Source of the DNA: RHLJ01 sp965247355
Lineage (GTDB): Bacteria; Bacteroidota; Rhodothermia; Balneolales; Balneolaceae
DNA: 64,000 nucleotides
NCBI GenBank assembly: GCA_965247355.1
Contig: OZ252011.1
Location: 3,162,001 to 3,226,000, forward strand
Reading direction: 5' to 3'
A program made the translations under genes and the position numbers. The notes below the pieces were generated by a model that saw only the letters and a program-made list of their open reading frames with translations, searched no databases and had not been told where the DNA came from. Of this stretch, positions 1 through 7,999 are shown in pieces. How positions within the stretch are numbered: the stretch's first letter is position 1; the number at the start of each line of letters is the position of its first letter.

Positions 1-58
1 GTCTCCGGAAGATGTATCAAGCAAGTTTTCAGACTATTACAAAGTCATAGCCGAATAA
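1..58 (+). CDS. C-terminal tail of an upstream gene, possibly glycogen/starch synthase
   Basis: Reading from base 2, an open frame ends at a TAA at 56-58; the visible tail finishes ...DYYKVIAE. Only 18 codons are in the window, so the product cannot be identified from sequence. Genes for DUF4270 proteins often lie beside glycogen/starch synthase in Bacteroidota, and the following gene looks like DUF4270, so that is a contextual guess only. The next gene starts 15 bases downstream on the same strand, so the two are probably co-transcribed. Confidence 0.4.
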   Translation, partial: SPEDVSSKFSDYYKVIAE

Positions 59-73
59 AAAGAGAATTATTTA

Positions 74-1279
74 ATGCACATTAAGACTAAAGCTGCCAGA
101 TTCTGGCAGCTTGCTTTTTCTATAATCATACTAAGTACTTTTATTGGCTGTCAGGATCCTGGAACCCTGGGAGGGGGGTTTATAGATAAAACAGATATAG
201 ATGTTGATACTCTTCTGATAACAAACCTCAATGTAATAAATCAGGATGCCTATCTGGGTCGTCTAGGTCGTTCAGCTACTGGCAGATATGATGATGATCT
301 GTTTGGTAGTATTGAGTCAGTATCATTTTTTAAGCCTTCTATATTTCGTTCTGCAGATACGGTTGTTTTTGATGCAAATACTGTATTCAAATTACAACTT
401 TCGCTTCAGGAGGGGGAAATATATGGGGATACCACTCAGACTGGAAATTATTCTATCTATCGTGTAAGCTCACTTTGGAGGGGATCAGCCTTTCGTAACA
501 GTATGTCAATCAATTATGATGAAGCGGAAGTAATTGGCCAATTTACAGATGCTGATATAGATACTAATGGAGTTGTTGAAGTAGAGCTTATTGGTTCATG
601 GAAAGACGATTATATATCATTCTTCAACGAGCCGGATGATACCAGAGATAACCTTTATAAACAGAATGATTTTGGTCTGGCAGTAGTCCCTGATGCAGCA
701 AATGGTAAAGTAATATATGCTAATTATTTGCTTTCAACTATTGAAGCACTTGCGGAGGATACAACATCTCATTTTATTCTTGATTGGGGTTATGATTTAG
801 AAAGGACAGGCATAACCACAGAACCAGAAAGACTTCGACTTCAAACTACTTTTAATAATATACTTAAACTCGATCTTTCTTCTTTTGCAGATGAGATAAG
901 TGACATTAATTTTGTACGTGCGGAATTAGTATTTAACAGAGATACTCTTCAGCTTCAGAGCACATTAGAACAAAATGAAGTCCGGTCTCCTTCTTTGGGA
1001 TTAGGAATGTCGTTAGGCCCATTAGATGATGTTGCTTATGAGATTGCGTTTGGTACTATAGATTTATCGGCTGCAGCACGTGACGATGGAACTTATAGAT
1101 TTAACATTACCAATATTTTGAACAACTATCTTCACGGCGAATTTTCAATCGATGATCTGTACCTGTACTTAAGCGCTAATCAAGGAACATTAGCATATAC
1201 TTCGCTATATAATGTTGGAACCGATCCGGAACTTGCACCAAGAGTGATCTTATACGGACTCGAATCAGGAGTGAGATGA
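74..1279 (+). CDS. DUF4270-like outer-membrane lipoprotein
   Basis: The protein has 401 residues. The N-terminus is a lipoprotein signal: basic residues, a hydrophobic stretch (about 13-24) and a lipobox-like FIGC with the lipidated Cys at position 26. The mature start (CQDPGTLGGGF, then DTLLITN) is the pattern seen in the Bacteroidota DUF4270 family. The remainder is predicted beta-rich, with SxYN- and DTT-type strands and no catalytic motif that I recognise. The family function is not established; it is thought to be an envelope protein. Its last four bases overlap the start of the next gene (ATGA at 1276-1279), so the two are translationally coupled. The family call is by pattern recognition, not by search. 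Confidence 0.7.
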   Translation: MHIKTKAARFWQLAFSIIILSTFIGCQDPGTLGGGFIDKTDIDVDTLLITNLNVINQDAYLGRLGRSATGRYDDDLFGSIESVSFFKPSIFRSADTVVFDANTVFKLQLSLQEGEIYGDTTQTGNYSIYRVSSLWRGSAFRNSMSINYDEAEVIGQFTDADIDTNGVVEVELIGSWKDDYISFFNEPDDTRDNLYKQNDFGLAVVPDAANGKVIYANYLLSTIEALAEDTTSHFILDWGYDLERTGITTEPERLRLQTTFNNILKLDLSSFADEISDINFVRAELVFNRDTLQLQSTLEQNEVRSPSLGLGMSLGPLDDVAYEIAFGTIDLSAAARDDGTYRFNITNILNNYLHGEFSIDDLYLYLSANQGTLAYTSLYNVGTDPELAPRVILYGLESGVR

Positions 1280-2583
1280 AAAAACGAAATTCACTAAAAA
1301 TATTAGCAACTATATTCACTCTTGCATTAAGTCCCTATTTGGTGCAGGCTCAGGATTCTGATGAAGGTATTGGTGGTTCTCCATATTCGGTATTTGGCTT
1401 AGGAATGCCACAGGATATTACATCAGACAACTTTAAAGGGCAGGGAATTTTAGGTGTTTCCGGAATTACTCAGGAAATGACAAATTTATCAAACCCGGCA
1501 TTGTGGAGCAGATCATATTTTACGCAAGCGTTTACAGGCTTAAATCTAAGCAAATTCAATCTGAAGACTAGTTCAGGAAGTGAAGAAACTTCCAATTTCG
1601 GATCTGGATATTTGCATGCCTTATTCCCGATTTCTCCAGGCAAACTTGGGTTATCAGTCAGTCTTTATCCTGTTACCAGAACTAATTACAGGTTTGCAGA
1701 TTCTGGAACATTTTTGTCTTCACCAACTGATACCGTTGCTTTTGCTAATGAAATCAGAAATAGTGGCGGTTTAAATAAGTTTGAGGTTGGCTTTGGTCTG
1801 AAATTAACCAAGCATATTTCGTTTGGTTATGCACCATCGGTAGCTTTTATGTCACTTCAAAATGATGAGTCAATTACCTTTAATTCAGGCGCATTTAACG
1901 CACAGAATCAAAGAGTAAATAATACCGGAGTAGCTTTTTCTCAGCGTTTTGGGTTATCAGCTTTATTCGAAAGTGTACTTCGGGAGACAGATAGAATTGC
2001 ACTCGGAGCAACTCTGACGCTACCCTATACAATTGGAACAAAATCCAGTTTTAAGGTAACGAAAACCATTCAGGGAATAGAAGAAGAAGTTGATTATACA
2101 TCATCTATTCCCGTTTCAGAAGGTAATGTTAATGTTCCACTTGGGGCTTCTTTTGGTTTAGGTTACGGACCTTCGCAATTCATAAATTTTGCAGTAGAAG
2201 GCATTTACCAGCAATGGAGCGACTACTCCAATGATTTGGCCCTTTCACAGCAATCAGTTTTAAAGGATAGATGGAAGGTTGGCTTTGGTGGACAGTTTCA
2301 CCCATATAAAAATAATTCCGGAAGATTTTTTTCAAGATTTAAATATTCCGGTGGGCTATCTTATGACACCGGTCATTTGACTATTCAAGGGAATGACATT
2401 AGTACTCTGTGGATTAATACGGGTTTGGGGATTTTATCAAGAAGATCGTCTTCTGTTGATATCAGCTTCCAGTATGGTTTCCGGGGAACAACAGACAATA
2501 ACTTAATACAAGAGCGGATTTGGACGTTAGGTCTTTCTGTGAATTTGACCGAGCTCATGTTTATCCGTCAAAAGCTTAGATAA
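1276..2583 (+). CDS. Outer-membrane beta-barrel protein (OmpP1/FadL-like fold)
   Basis: The protein has 435 residues. It starts with a clear signal peptide (MKKRNSLKILATIFTLALS...VQAQ, cut near residue 26). The mature start, GGSPYSVFGLGMPQD, followed by a motif about NLSNPALWS is the usual opening of FadL/OmpP1-type barrels in Bacteroidota. Alternating hydrophobic strands fill the rest, and the chain ends in an aromatic/basic strand (LMFIRQKLR). It overlaps the DUF4270-like lipoprotein gene by four bases, which suggests a lipoprotein-barrel pair made together. The substrate is unknown. A hydrophobic-solute transporter is possible by family, but a surface-structure role is equally plausible. 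Confidence 0.65.
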   Translation: MKKRNSLKILATIFTLALSPYLVQAQDSDEGIGGSPYSVFGLGMPQDITSDNFKGQGILGVSGITQEMTNLSNPALWSRSYFTQAFTGLNLSKFNLKTSSGSEETSNFGSGYLHALFPISPGKLGLSVSLYPVTRTNYRFADSGTFLSSPTDTVAFANEIRNSGGLNKFEVGFGLKLTKHISFGYAPSVAFMSLQNDESITFNSGAFNAQNQRVNNTGVAFSQRFGLSALFESVLRETDRIALGATLTLPYTIGTKSSFKVTKTIQGIEEEVDYTSSIPVSEGNVNVPLGASFGLGYGPSQFINFAVEGIYQQWSDYSNDLALSQQSVLKDRWKVGFGGQFHPYKNNSGRFFSRFKYSGGLSYDTGHLTIQGNDISTLWINTGLGILSRRSSSVDISFQYGFRGTTDNNLIQERIWTLGLSVNLTELMFIRQKLR

Positions 2584-2649
2584 TTCTATAGTAATAAATT
2601 CTTGAACTACAGAGTTTATATAACGCATTAATTAACAAAATTAGAAGCA

Positions 2650-3987
2650 ATGAAACTATTAGCTACAATATTAGGGATTTTATTTGTGGGTTCATCTTTT
2701 GCATATGCTCAGGATGATTGTAACCCAAACCCACCTGATGGGATGCAGGAAATAGCCGCATTTTCCATTTTTCAAGGGAATTACAATAATGGCGACTATC
2801 CATTCGCACTCCGTTACGGGCGCTGGATGACATGTAAAAAGCCAACTGAAATTGAAGGAATCCCAGCCGGACGATTCAACCTTTCTACTCAGTATTCAAA
2901 GTTCATTAATATATACACTAAGATTGGGTTAGAGAAGGAAGACCCGAGTGAAAAAGAAGCATACATAGATACTGCATTGGCACTTTTTGAAGAGAGTTTT
3001 GAACTTTTTGCAGAAACTCCAGAGGAAGAATTTGAACTGTATCAGAGAAGAGGACGCTACTTCCTTGAAAATTATAATGCCATAGATGACGGTCTACAGA
3101 AAGCGTATCAGGATTTTGAAGCGATGTTTGAGCTCGACCCTGAGCGAACTACTACAACAGCTAATGGATATTATATCCGAGTAACAGTGGATAATATGGT
3201 TCGCCAGAGTCGTAAAGATGAAGTGATTGCAATGATTGAAACAGCAACTCCTTTTGCCAGCCCTGAGATACAAACATTCTTTGATGAAACACTTGAAAAA
3301 CTATTTGATGCCCCGGAAGAGCGTATTGAATTCTTTAGTGGTAAACTTGAAGATAACCCCGATGATATTGATGCATTGAGAAGTCTTGCAGATGCACAGG
3401 AAGACTTGGATATGCAGGATGAGTTAATGGTTACTTTGAAGAAAATCCACGAATTAGATCCTACTTATGACAGTGCTCTTTCACTGGCAGATATTGAAAA
3501 AGGAAACGCTCAGTACACAGAAGCTGCAGAGCTTTATAAAGAAGCGCTTGAAAAAGCTCCAAATGATCAGGCAAAAAAAGAAATAAATATTGATTTATCA
3601 GATGTGTACGCAAGTATGGGACAACTTCAAACAGCAAAGGGATACATTACTGCTGCATTGAGCATTGATTCCAATTATGGATTAGCTTATTTGAAGATGG
3701 CTTCCATTTATGGACAAGCGGTGAGCTCTTGCTCAGATGGTCGTAAACTTGAGGCAAAAGATAAAGTAGTGTATTGGGTAGTGGTAGATTATCTGAACAA
3801 AGCTAAGCGTGTAGATCCTTCTGTAACTAATACTGTGAACTCACAGCTTGCGACCTACGAAGCTGTGACTCCATCAACAGAAGATAAGTTCTTTACACTA
3901 AGCTATGAAGATGGACAAAGTGTAAAAGTAGATGGTTCCTTAATGAGTTGCTACAGCTGGATTAATGAAACCACTACGGTTCGATAG
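2650..3987 (+). CDS. Exported tetratricopeptide-repeat protein
   Basis: The protein has 445 residues with a signal peptide (MKLLATILGILFVGSSFAYAQ). The first 200 residues carry helical, acidic sequence. From about residue 230 to 350 there are consecutive TPR-like repeats, with motifs such as NPDDIDALRSLADA, GNAQYTEAAELYKEALEKAPN and GQLQTAKGYITAALSIDSNYGLAYLKMA. TPR proteins act as scaffolds; no enzymatic motif is visible. It lies 66 bases after the barrel gene on the same strand and may belong to the same transcript. A strong terminator follows at 4040-4071. The specific role is unknown. Confidence 0.7.
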   Translation: MKLLATILGILFVGSSFAYAQDDCNPNPPDGMQEIAAFSIFQGNYNNGDYPFALRYGRWMTCKKPTEIEGIPAGRFNLSTQYSKFINIYTKIGLEKEDPSEKEAYIDTALALFEESFELFAETPEEEFELYQRRGRYFLENYNAIDDGLQKAYQDFEAMFELDPERTTTTANGYYIRVTVDNMVRQSRKDEVIAMIETATPFASPEIQTFFDETLEKLFDAPEERIEFFSGKLEDNPDDIDALRSLADAQEDLDMQDELMVTLKKIHELDPTYDSALSLADIEKGNAQYTEAAELYKEALEKAPNDQAKKEINIDLSDVYASMGQLQTAKGYITAALSIDSNYGLAYLKMASIYGQAVSSCSDGRKLEAKDKVVYWVVVDYLNKAKRVDPSVTNTVNSQLATYEAVTPSTEDKFFTLSYEDGQSVKVDGSLMSCYSWINETTTVR

Positions 3988-4039
3988 TTTGCTATCAACC
4001 TAAACATTTGTATCTTTTCTCATCTTCTGATAAGATTTA

Positions 4040-4071
4040 GGTGCGGAGGAAAAACTCCGCACCACTTTTTT
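4040..4071 (+). terminator. Rho-independent terminator after the TPR gene
   Basis: A perfect 9-bp stem (GGTGCGGAG at 4040-4048, CTCCGCACC at 4055-4063) with a 6-base loop is followed two bases later by six T residues. It sits about 50 bases after the TPR gene stop and ahead of rho, so it probably ends the envelope-protein transcript. Confidence 0.85.
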
Positions 4072-4144
4072 AAGCTCTCCTTTTTTCATTCAAAACATTA
4101 CTGGTTTCGAAACTTCCACTAAGGAGAAAACACAATTTATTTTA

Positions 4145-5374
4145 ATGGCACGGAAAAAGAATTACAAAAACCGTAACAAGAATCGTAATAACAAAAACAG
4201 AAACCGCAATAATAAGAAAGGCGGCAATGTTTTTATTCCCAAGTTTTACTGGAATAATAATCAAGGGATAGCGGGTAAATACGCCGGAGTTCTGGAAATT
4301 AATACCAAAGGCTGGGGGTTCATCCGGAAACTGGATTATGAATTCAGTTATAATCCTCAGGATCCCTTTTTGAAACCTGAGGAAGTAAAGGCACTTGATT
4401 TAAGACAGGGCTTGATTCTGGAAGGGGAGTTCGAAGAAGACAATCAGGGAAATAAACACGTTCACTCCGTAGAGTTTGTAAATAGAAAACCGGTTGAATT
4501 CTGGACTAAATGTTCAAGGTTTGAACGCCAGACTCCTATTATGCCAGTTGAATGGATTAAGATGGGAGAGCATGCTGAAGATACAGAAATGCGTGTTATC
4601 GATTTGGTAGCTCCGATTGGTAAAGGGCAACGTGCATTGATTGTTGCGCCTCCAAGAACAGGTAAAACCGTGCTATTGAAACAAATTGCCAATGCGCTTT
4701 CTGCTCATCATGAAGACATACACCTGAGTGTATTATTAGTGGATGAACGACCGGAGGAAGTGACTGATTTTATCCGCTCTACTGATGCCGAGGTATTTGC
4801 TTCATCAAACGATAAAAAGACACAAAGCCATATTCGAATCACAGAAATGGCTCTTGGATATGCAAAACGTAAAGCAGAGATGGGTGAAGATGCTGTGTTG
4901 CTTATTGATTCGATGACACGTCTTGGACGAGCTTACAACGCTGTACAGACTAATAGTGGCAGAACATTATCCGGTGGTTTAGATATTAGGGCGCTTGAAA
5001 TTCCTAAAAAGATTTTTGGTTCAGCTCGTAAAATTGAAGGTGGTGGATCACTAACCATTATCGCTACCTGTTTGGTAGAGACTAACTCTAGAATGGATGA
5101 TTTGATTTTCGAAGAATTCAAAGGAACAGGAAATATGGAGTTGGTACTCGACCGTGAGCTAGCCAATGATCGTATTTATCCAGCGATTAACATCACGGCA
5201 TCCGGGACAAGAAACGAGGACAAGTTTATCACAGACTCACTTGAAGAACGTAACGTGGTCCGCCGGTATCTGTTGAAGAAATCTCCCAGAGAATCTATGT
5301 TGGGATTACTGAAGGTGCTCAAAAACACCGACAGTAATCAGGAGTTACTGAACCAGATCGCTGCAATTGCCTGA
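4145..5374 (+). CDS. rho: Transcription termination factor Rho
   Basis: The protein has 409 residues, close to the usual Rho size. It forms the hexameric RNA-dependent ATPase that ends transcription. Visible features: a Lys/Arg/Asn-rich N-terminal tail (1-28, repeated RNKNRN); an RNA-binding cold-shock/OB domain (about 40-115, with GKYAGVLEI and GWGFIRK); the Walker A loop APPRTGKT (about 168-175); the DERPEEV motif near 199; and the Q/R-loop region SMTRLGRAYNAVQ and GRTLSGGLD. The low-complexity basic N-terminal extension is typical of Rho in this broad group and may add RNA affinity. The gene is single, after a terminator. Its stop codon directly abuts the stop codon of the convergent rhodanese gene, with no intergenic base. 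Confidence 0.97.
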   Translation: MARKKNYKNRNKNRNNKNRNRNNKKGGNVFIPKFYWNNNQGIAGKYAGVLEINTKGWGFIRKLDYEFSYNPQDPFLKPEEVKALDLRQGLILEGEFEEDNQGNKHVHSVEFVNRKPVEFWTKCSRFERQTPIMPVEWIKMGEHAEDTEMRVIDLVAPIGKGQRALIVAPPRTGKTVLLKQIANALSAHHEDIHLSVLLVDERPEEVTDFIRSTDAEVFASSNDKKTQSHIRITEMALGYAKRKAEMGEDAVLLIDSMTRLGRAYNAVQTNSGRTLSGGLDIRALEIPKKIFGSARKIEGGGSLTIIATCLVETNSRMDDLIFEEFKGTGNMELVLDRELANDRIYPAINITASGTRNEDKFITDSLEERNVVRRYLLKKSPRESMLGLLKVLKNTDSNQELLNQIAAIA

Positions 5375-5695
5375 TTATGCTACAGGCATGCTTGGATCGA
5401 TCTCATTAGACCAGGCCGTAATTCCTCCTTTAAGGTTGTAAACATTCGTGAAGCCATTGCTTTCCATGATCCCGATTGCACGCCCGCTTCTTCCACCTGA
5501 ACGACACATCATTACAACTTCAGCATCTTTATCTGCTTCAATTTCATCAAGTCGGCTTGGTAATTCCCCTAAAGGAATATGTTGTCCATCAAGATTAGAG
5601 ACTAGGTACTCTGTGTTTTCGCGGACATCAATTAAAAGGAATTCATCTCCACTTTCTTTCTTTTCTTTTAGTTCCTGAACAGTTATTTCTTTCAT
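5375..5695 (-). CDS. Single-domain rhodanese-like protein
   Basis: The protein has 106 residues forming one rhodanese domain. Visible: the N-terminal ITVQELKEK and LLIDVRENTEY motifs and the active-site loop MCRSGGRSGRA, with the catalytic Cys that would carry a persulfide. Such proteins move sulfane sulfur in the cytoplasm; no signal peptide is present. It is the last gene of a run on the minus strand (purS-clpS-purQ-lptB-rhodanese), three bases after lptB. It converges head-on with rho without any spacer, so no intergenic terminator can separate them. The physiological acceptor is unknown. Confidence 0.85.
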   Translation of the reverse strand: MKEITVQELKEKKESGDEFLLIDVRENTEYLVSNLDGQHIPLGELPSRLDEIEADKDAEVVMMCRSGGRSGRAIGIMESNGFTNVYNLKGGITAWSNEIDPSMPVA

Positions 5696-5698
5696 TGT

Positions 5699-6457
5699 TT
5701 AATTGTTTTTGTATCGGTCTAGTTTAAAAGTCTGGCCAAGATATAGTTTTTTGGCCTTTTCATCATTTGCTAAGGTATCGGCATCACCTTCCATCAAAAT
5801 TTTGCCTTCAAACATGAGGTAAGCCCGGTCGGTGATAGCCAATGTTTCATGAACATTATGATCAGTGATCAGAATTCCAATATTCTGATCCTTGAGTTTG
5901 GAAACAATTTCCTGGATGTCTTCAACGGCAATAGGATCTACTCCGGCAAAGGGCTCATCCAGAAGTATGAATTTTGGATTGGTGACCAGGGCTCGTGCGA
6001 TTTCTGTTCTGCGACGCTCACCACCTGACAGGCTATACCCTTTGCTGTTAACTACTGTATGGAGCGAGAATTCTTCGATGAGGCGGTCACAGCGCTCTTT
6101 AATTTCCTGTTTGGTATAATCTAAAAATTGAAGCACCGACTCCAGGTTCTGCCTAACCGTTAGATTCCGAAATACACTGGCTTCCTGAGCCAGATAACCG
6201 ATACCTTTTCGGGCACGCTTATACATTGGTGTCTGGGTGATATTCTCTTCATTCAGAAAAATCTTTCCGGCGTTAGGAGTAACCAAACCTACCATCATAT
6301 AAAAGGTAGTGGTTTTGCCGGCTCCGTTAGGACCGAGCAGACCTACTATTTCACCCTGCTCAACATTAATGGACACTTCGTCCACTACGGTACGCTTACG
6401 GTAACGTTTTACCAGTCCCTGACTGTGAAGTTTTAAAGGTGAGGATTCGCTGCTCAT
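5699..6457 (-). CDS. lptB: LPS export ABC transporter ATP-binding protein
   Basis: The protein has 252 residues. LptB drives extraction of lipopolysaccharide from the inner membrane with LptF/LptG. Visible: Walker A GPNGAGKTTT (about 39-48), the Q-loop region, the signature YSLSGGERRRTEIARAL, Walker B FILLDEPFAGVDP and the switch His in ITDHNV. The length and the GERRRTEIARAL signature are those of LptB rather than a generic ABC subunit. It is embedded at the end of the purS-clpS-purQ run, so transcription may be shared. The N-terminal about 10 residues (MSSESSPLKL) are a modest extension. Confidence 0.92.
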   Translation of the reverse strand: MSSESSPLKLHSQGLVKRYRKRTVVDEVSINVEQGEIVGLLGPNGAGKTTTFYMMVGLVTPNAGKIFLNEENITQTPMYKRARKGIGYLAQEASVFRNLTVRQNLESVLQFLDYTKQEIKERCDRLIEEFSLHTVVNSKGYSLSGGERRRTEIARALVTNPKFILLDEPFAGVDPIAVEDIQEIVSKLKDQNIGILITDHNVHETLAITDRAYLMFEGKILMEGDADTLANDEKAKKLYLGQTFKLDRYKNN

Positions 6458-6476
6458 ACAGAGAAGGTACTAAATC

Positions 6477-7175
6477 CTACCCTATCGACAAGGAATTTAG
6501 AATAGAATCAAAAATAGGTTTTCCGTCTTCGGATCCTAAGATTTGCTCCATAGCGCGTTCCGGGTGAGGCATCATACCCAAAACATTTCTTCCATCATTG
6601 GTAATACCTGCAATGCTATCGATGGAGCCATTAAAATTGGCTTCCTCGGTTAGATTGCCAGAGGCATCGCAGTAACGGAAAAGAATCTGATCTTTATCCT
6701 GTAGCGATTTGAGTCCAACATCACTTATGAAGTAATTTCCTTCTCCATGAGAAACGGGGATATTGAAAACCTGACCTTTTTCTAATCCTGAGGTAAAAAG
6801 AGAATTGTTAGTTTCACAGCGCATATTGATGCTCTTGCACACGAAACGAAGTTTGTGATTATGCATCATCGCTCCCGGAATCAATCCAGCCTCAAGCAAA
6901 ATCTGAAATCCATTACAAATACCCATAACAGGACCACCTTTTTCGGCAAACTTTACCACTTCCTGCATAATGGGTGAGAATCGTGCGATAGCTCCTGAGC
7001 GAAGGTAATCACCATAAGAGAATCCTCCGGGTACAATCAAAAAATCGATGCCGGAAAGATCGGTATCTTTATGCCAGAGAAATTTCACTTCGCAGTTCAT
7101 TACATGCTTCATTGCATGGTATGCGTCATGATCACAATTAGAGCCGGGGAATACGATTACGCCAAATGTTGCCAC
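6477..7175 (-). CDS. purQ: Phosphoribosylformylglycinamidine synthase, glutaminase subunit PurQ
   Basis: The protein has 232 residues, typical for PurQ. It releases ammonia from glutamine for conversion of FGAR to FGAM in purine synthesis, working with PurL and PurS. Visible: the class I glutamine amidotransferase motifs VIVFPGSNCDHD, PGGFSYGDYLRSGAIA, the nucleophile elbow VMGICNGFQIL (catalytic Cys) and MMPHPERAME (His/Glu of the triad). It follows clpS by three bases and lies one gene downstream of purS. No purL is present in this window. Confidence 0.95.
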   Translation of the reverse strand: MATFGVIVFPGSNCDHDAYHAMKHVMNCEVKFLWHKDTDLSGIDFLIVPGGFSYGDYLRSGAIARFSPIMQEVVKFAEKGGPVMGICNGFQILLEAGLIPGAMMHNHKLRFVCKSINMRCETNNSLFTSGLEKGQVFNIPVSHGEGNYFISDVGLKSLQDKDQILFRYCDASGNLTEEANFNGSIDSIAGITNDGRNVLGMMPHPERAMEQILGSEDGKPIFDSILNSLSIG

Positions 7176-7178
7176 GTT

Positions 7179-7508
7179 TTATCCTTTTATTTCGGTAACA
7201 AGTTGAATTTCTTTTAAAACGCTGTCAATTCGAAGACACTCTTCAAACTCACCTTCGTGAACCATTGCTTTTCCTTCGTTATGAACCTGCCAGGTAAGTT
7301 TCTCGGCATGAGAAAGAGAACATCCGGTCGCTTTCATCAGTTGCTCGATTACTTCATCAAAGGTATGAATGTCGTCATCATATAAGAAAAGGCGCCAGGG
7401 CGTTTTAACCTGCTCCTCAACTTCTGATTCGGTTTTGGTTTCCGTAGCTTCCTCAAGATCGGCCAACACCGTTTCGGTATAGTGCGTATCAAGAGTTTCG
7501 GATACCAT
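7179..7508 (-). CDS. clpS: ATP-dependent Clp protease adaptor ClpS
   Basis: The protein has 109 residues. The ClpS core runs from about residue 38: PWRLFLYDDDIHTFDEVIEQL, with the family's D-D-x-H-T-F/M motif, then CSLSHAEKLTWQVHNEGKAMV and a C-terminal EECLRIDSVLK strand-helix. ClpS delivers N-end-rule substrates to ClpA/ClpC. The first 37 residues are Glu/Thr-rich and probably disordered. The location is unusual: it sits between purS (one-base gap) and purQ (three-base gap) rather than beside clpA. It may therefore be co-regulated with purine synthesis. Confidence 0.9.
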   Translation of the reverse strand: MVSETLDTHYTETVLADLEEATETKTESEVEEQVKTPWRLFLYDDDIHTFDEVIEQLMKATGCSLSHAEKLTWQVHNEGKAMVHEGEFEECLRIDSVLKEIQLVTEIKG

Positions 7509-7509
7509 T

Positions 7510-7755
7510 TTATTGATCGATTTCGATTTCGAAATCTTCCATTACTTCGTTGGCCAGTAATTTGGCGCAAGCAGTTTCAACAATTTCTTTTGCGGTAGAT
7601 TCGGAATCGGCATTTACATCCAGTTCAATAAATTTACCAATTCGCACTTTCTCAACCTGATTGATCCCAAGGTTTTGAAGTGCATGATGAGCCGCTTTCC
7701 CTTTTGGATCAAGAATTGAAGGGCGCAGCGTTACATTTACTTTAGCTTTGTACAT
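7510..7755 (-). CDS. purS: Phosphoribosylformylglycinamidine synthase subunit PurS
   Basis: The protein has 81 residues, the usual length of PurS, the small subunit bridging PurQ and PurL. Visible: MYKAKVNVTLRPSILDPKGKAAHHALQNLG, of which the RPSILDPKG...A..ALQ.LG pattern is diagnostic, then RIGKFIELDV and a C-terminal VMEDFEIEI strand. It is the first gene of the minus-strand run purS-clpS-purQ-lptB-rhodanese. About 240 bases upstream separate it from miaA, so its promoter should lie there. Confidence 0.95.
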   Translation of the reverse strand: MYKAKVNVTLRPSILDPKGKAAHHALQNLGINQVEKVRIGKFIELDVNADSESTAKEIVETACAKLLANEVMEDFEIEIDQ

Positions 7756-7897
7756 GATGGAGCTTCGTTTAAAGTGAGGTCTAAATTTAAGGCTTATTGT
7801 GTTTAGCTGCTAAAGGCTTTTCAGGATTTTTTTGATTGAGTGAATAATCCGGTTAACGAAGTATTGAAACCCGTTAAGGGGGTATAAAATAAAAGCT

Positions 7898-7967
7898 GTC
7901 ATCCTGAACTTGTTTCAGGATCTTACGATTCGACCTCCCCTCTATCCCCTCCTTCGCAAGGAGGGGA
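7898..7967. repeat. Two dispersed palindromic repeats between purS and miaA
   Basis: The first unit (7898-7923) reads GTCATCCTGAACTTG then TTTCAGGATCT and folds as TCCTGAA/TTCAGGA. The second (about 7934-7969) folds as CCCCTCCTT (7946-7954) with AAGGAGGGG (7958-7966). Related sequences recur elsewhere in the window (near 9000, 23975, 43327, 49160), so these belong to small dispersed families rather than being a gene-specific terminator. They may still work as bidirectional terminators. Confidence 0.65.
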
Positions 7968-7999
7968 GGAACTACCATGAAAGAAAAATGTGTATCAGA

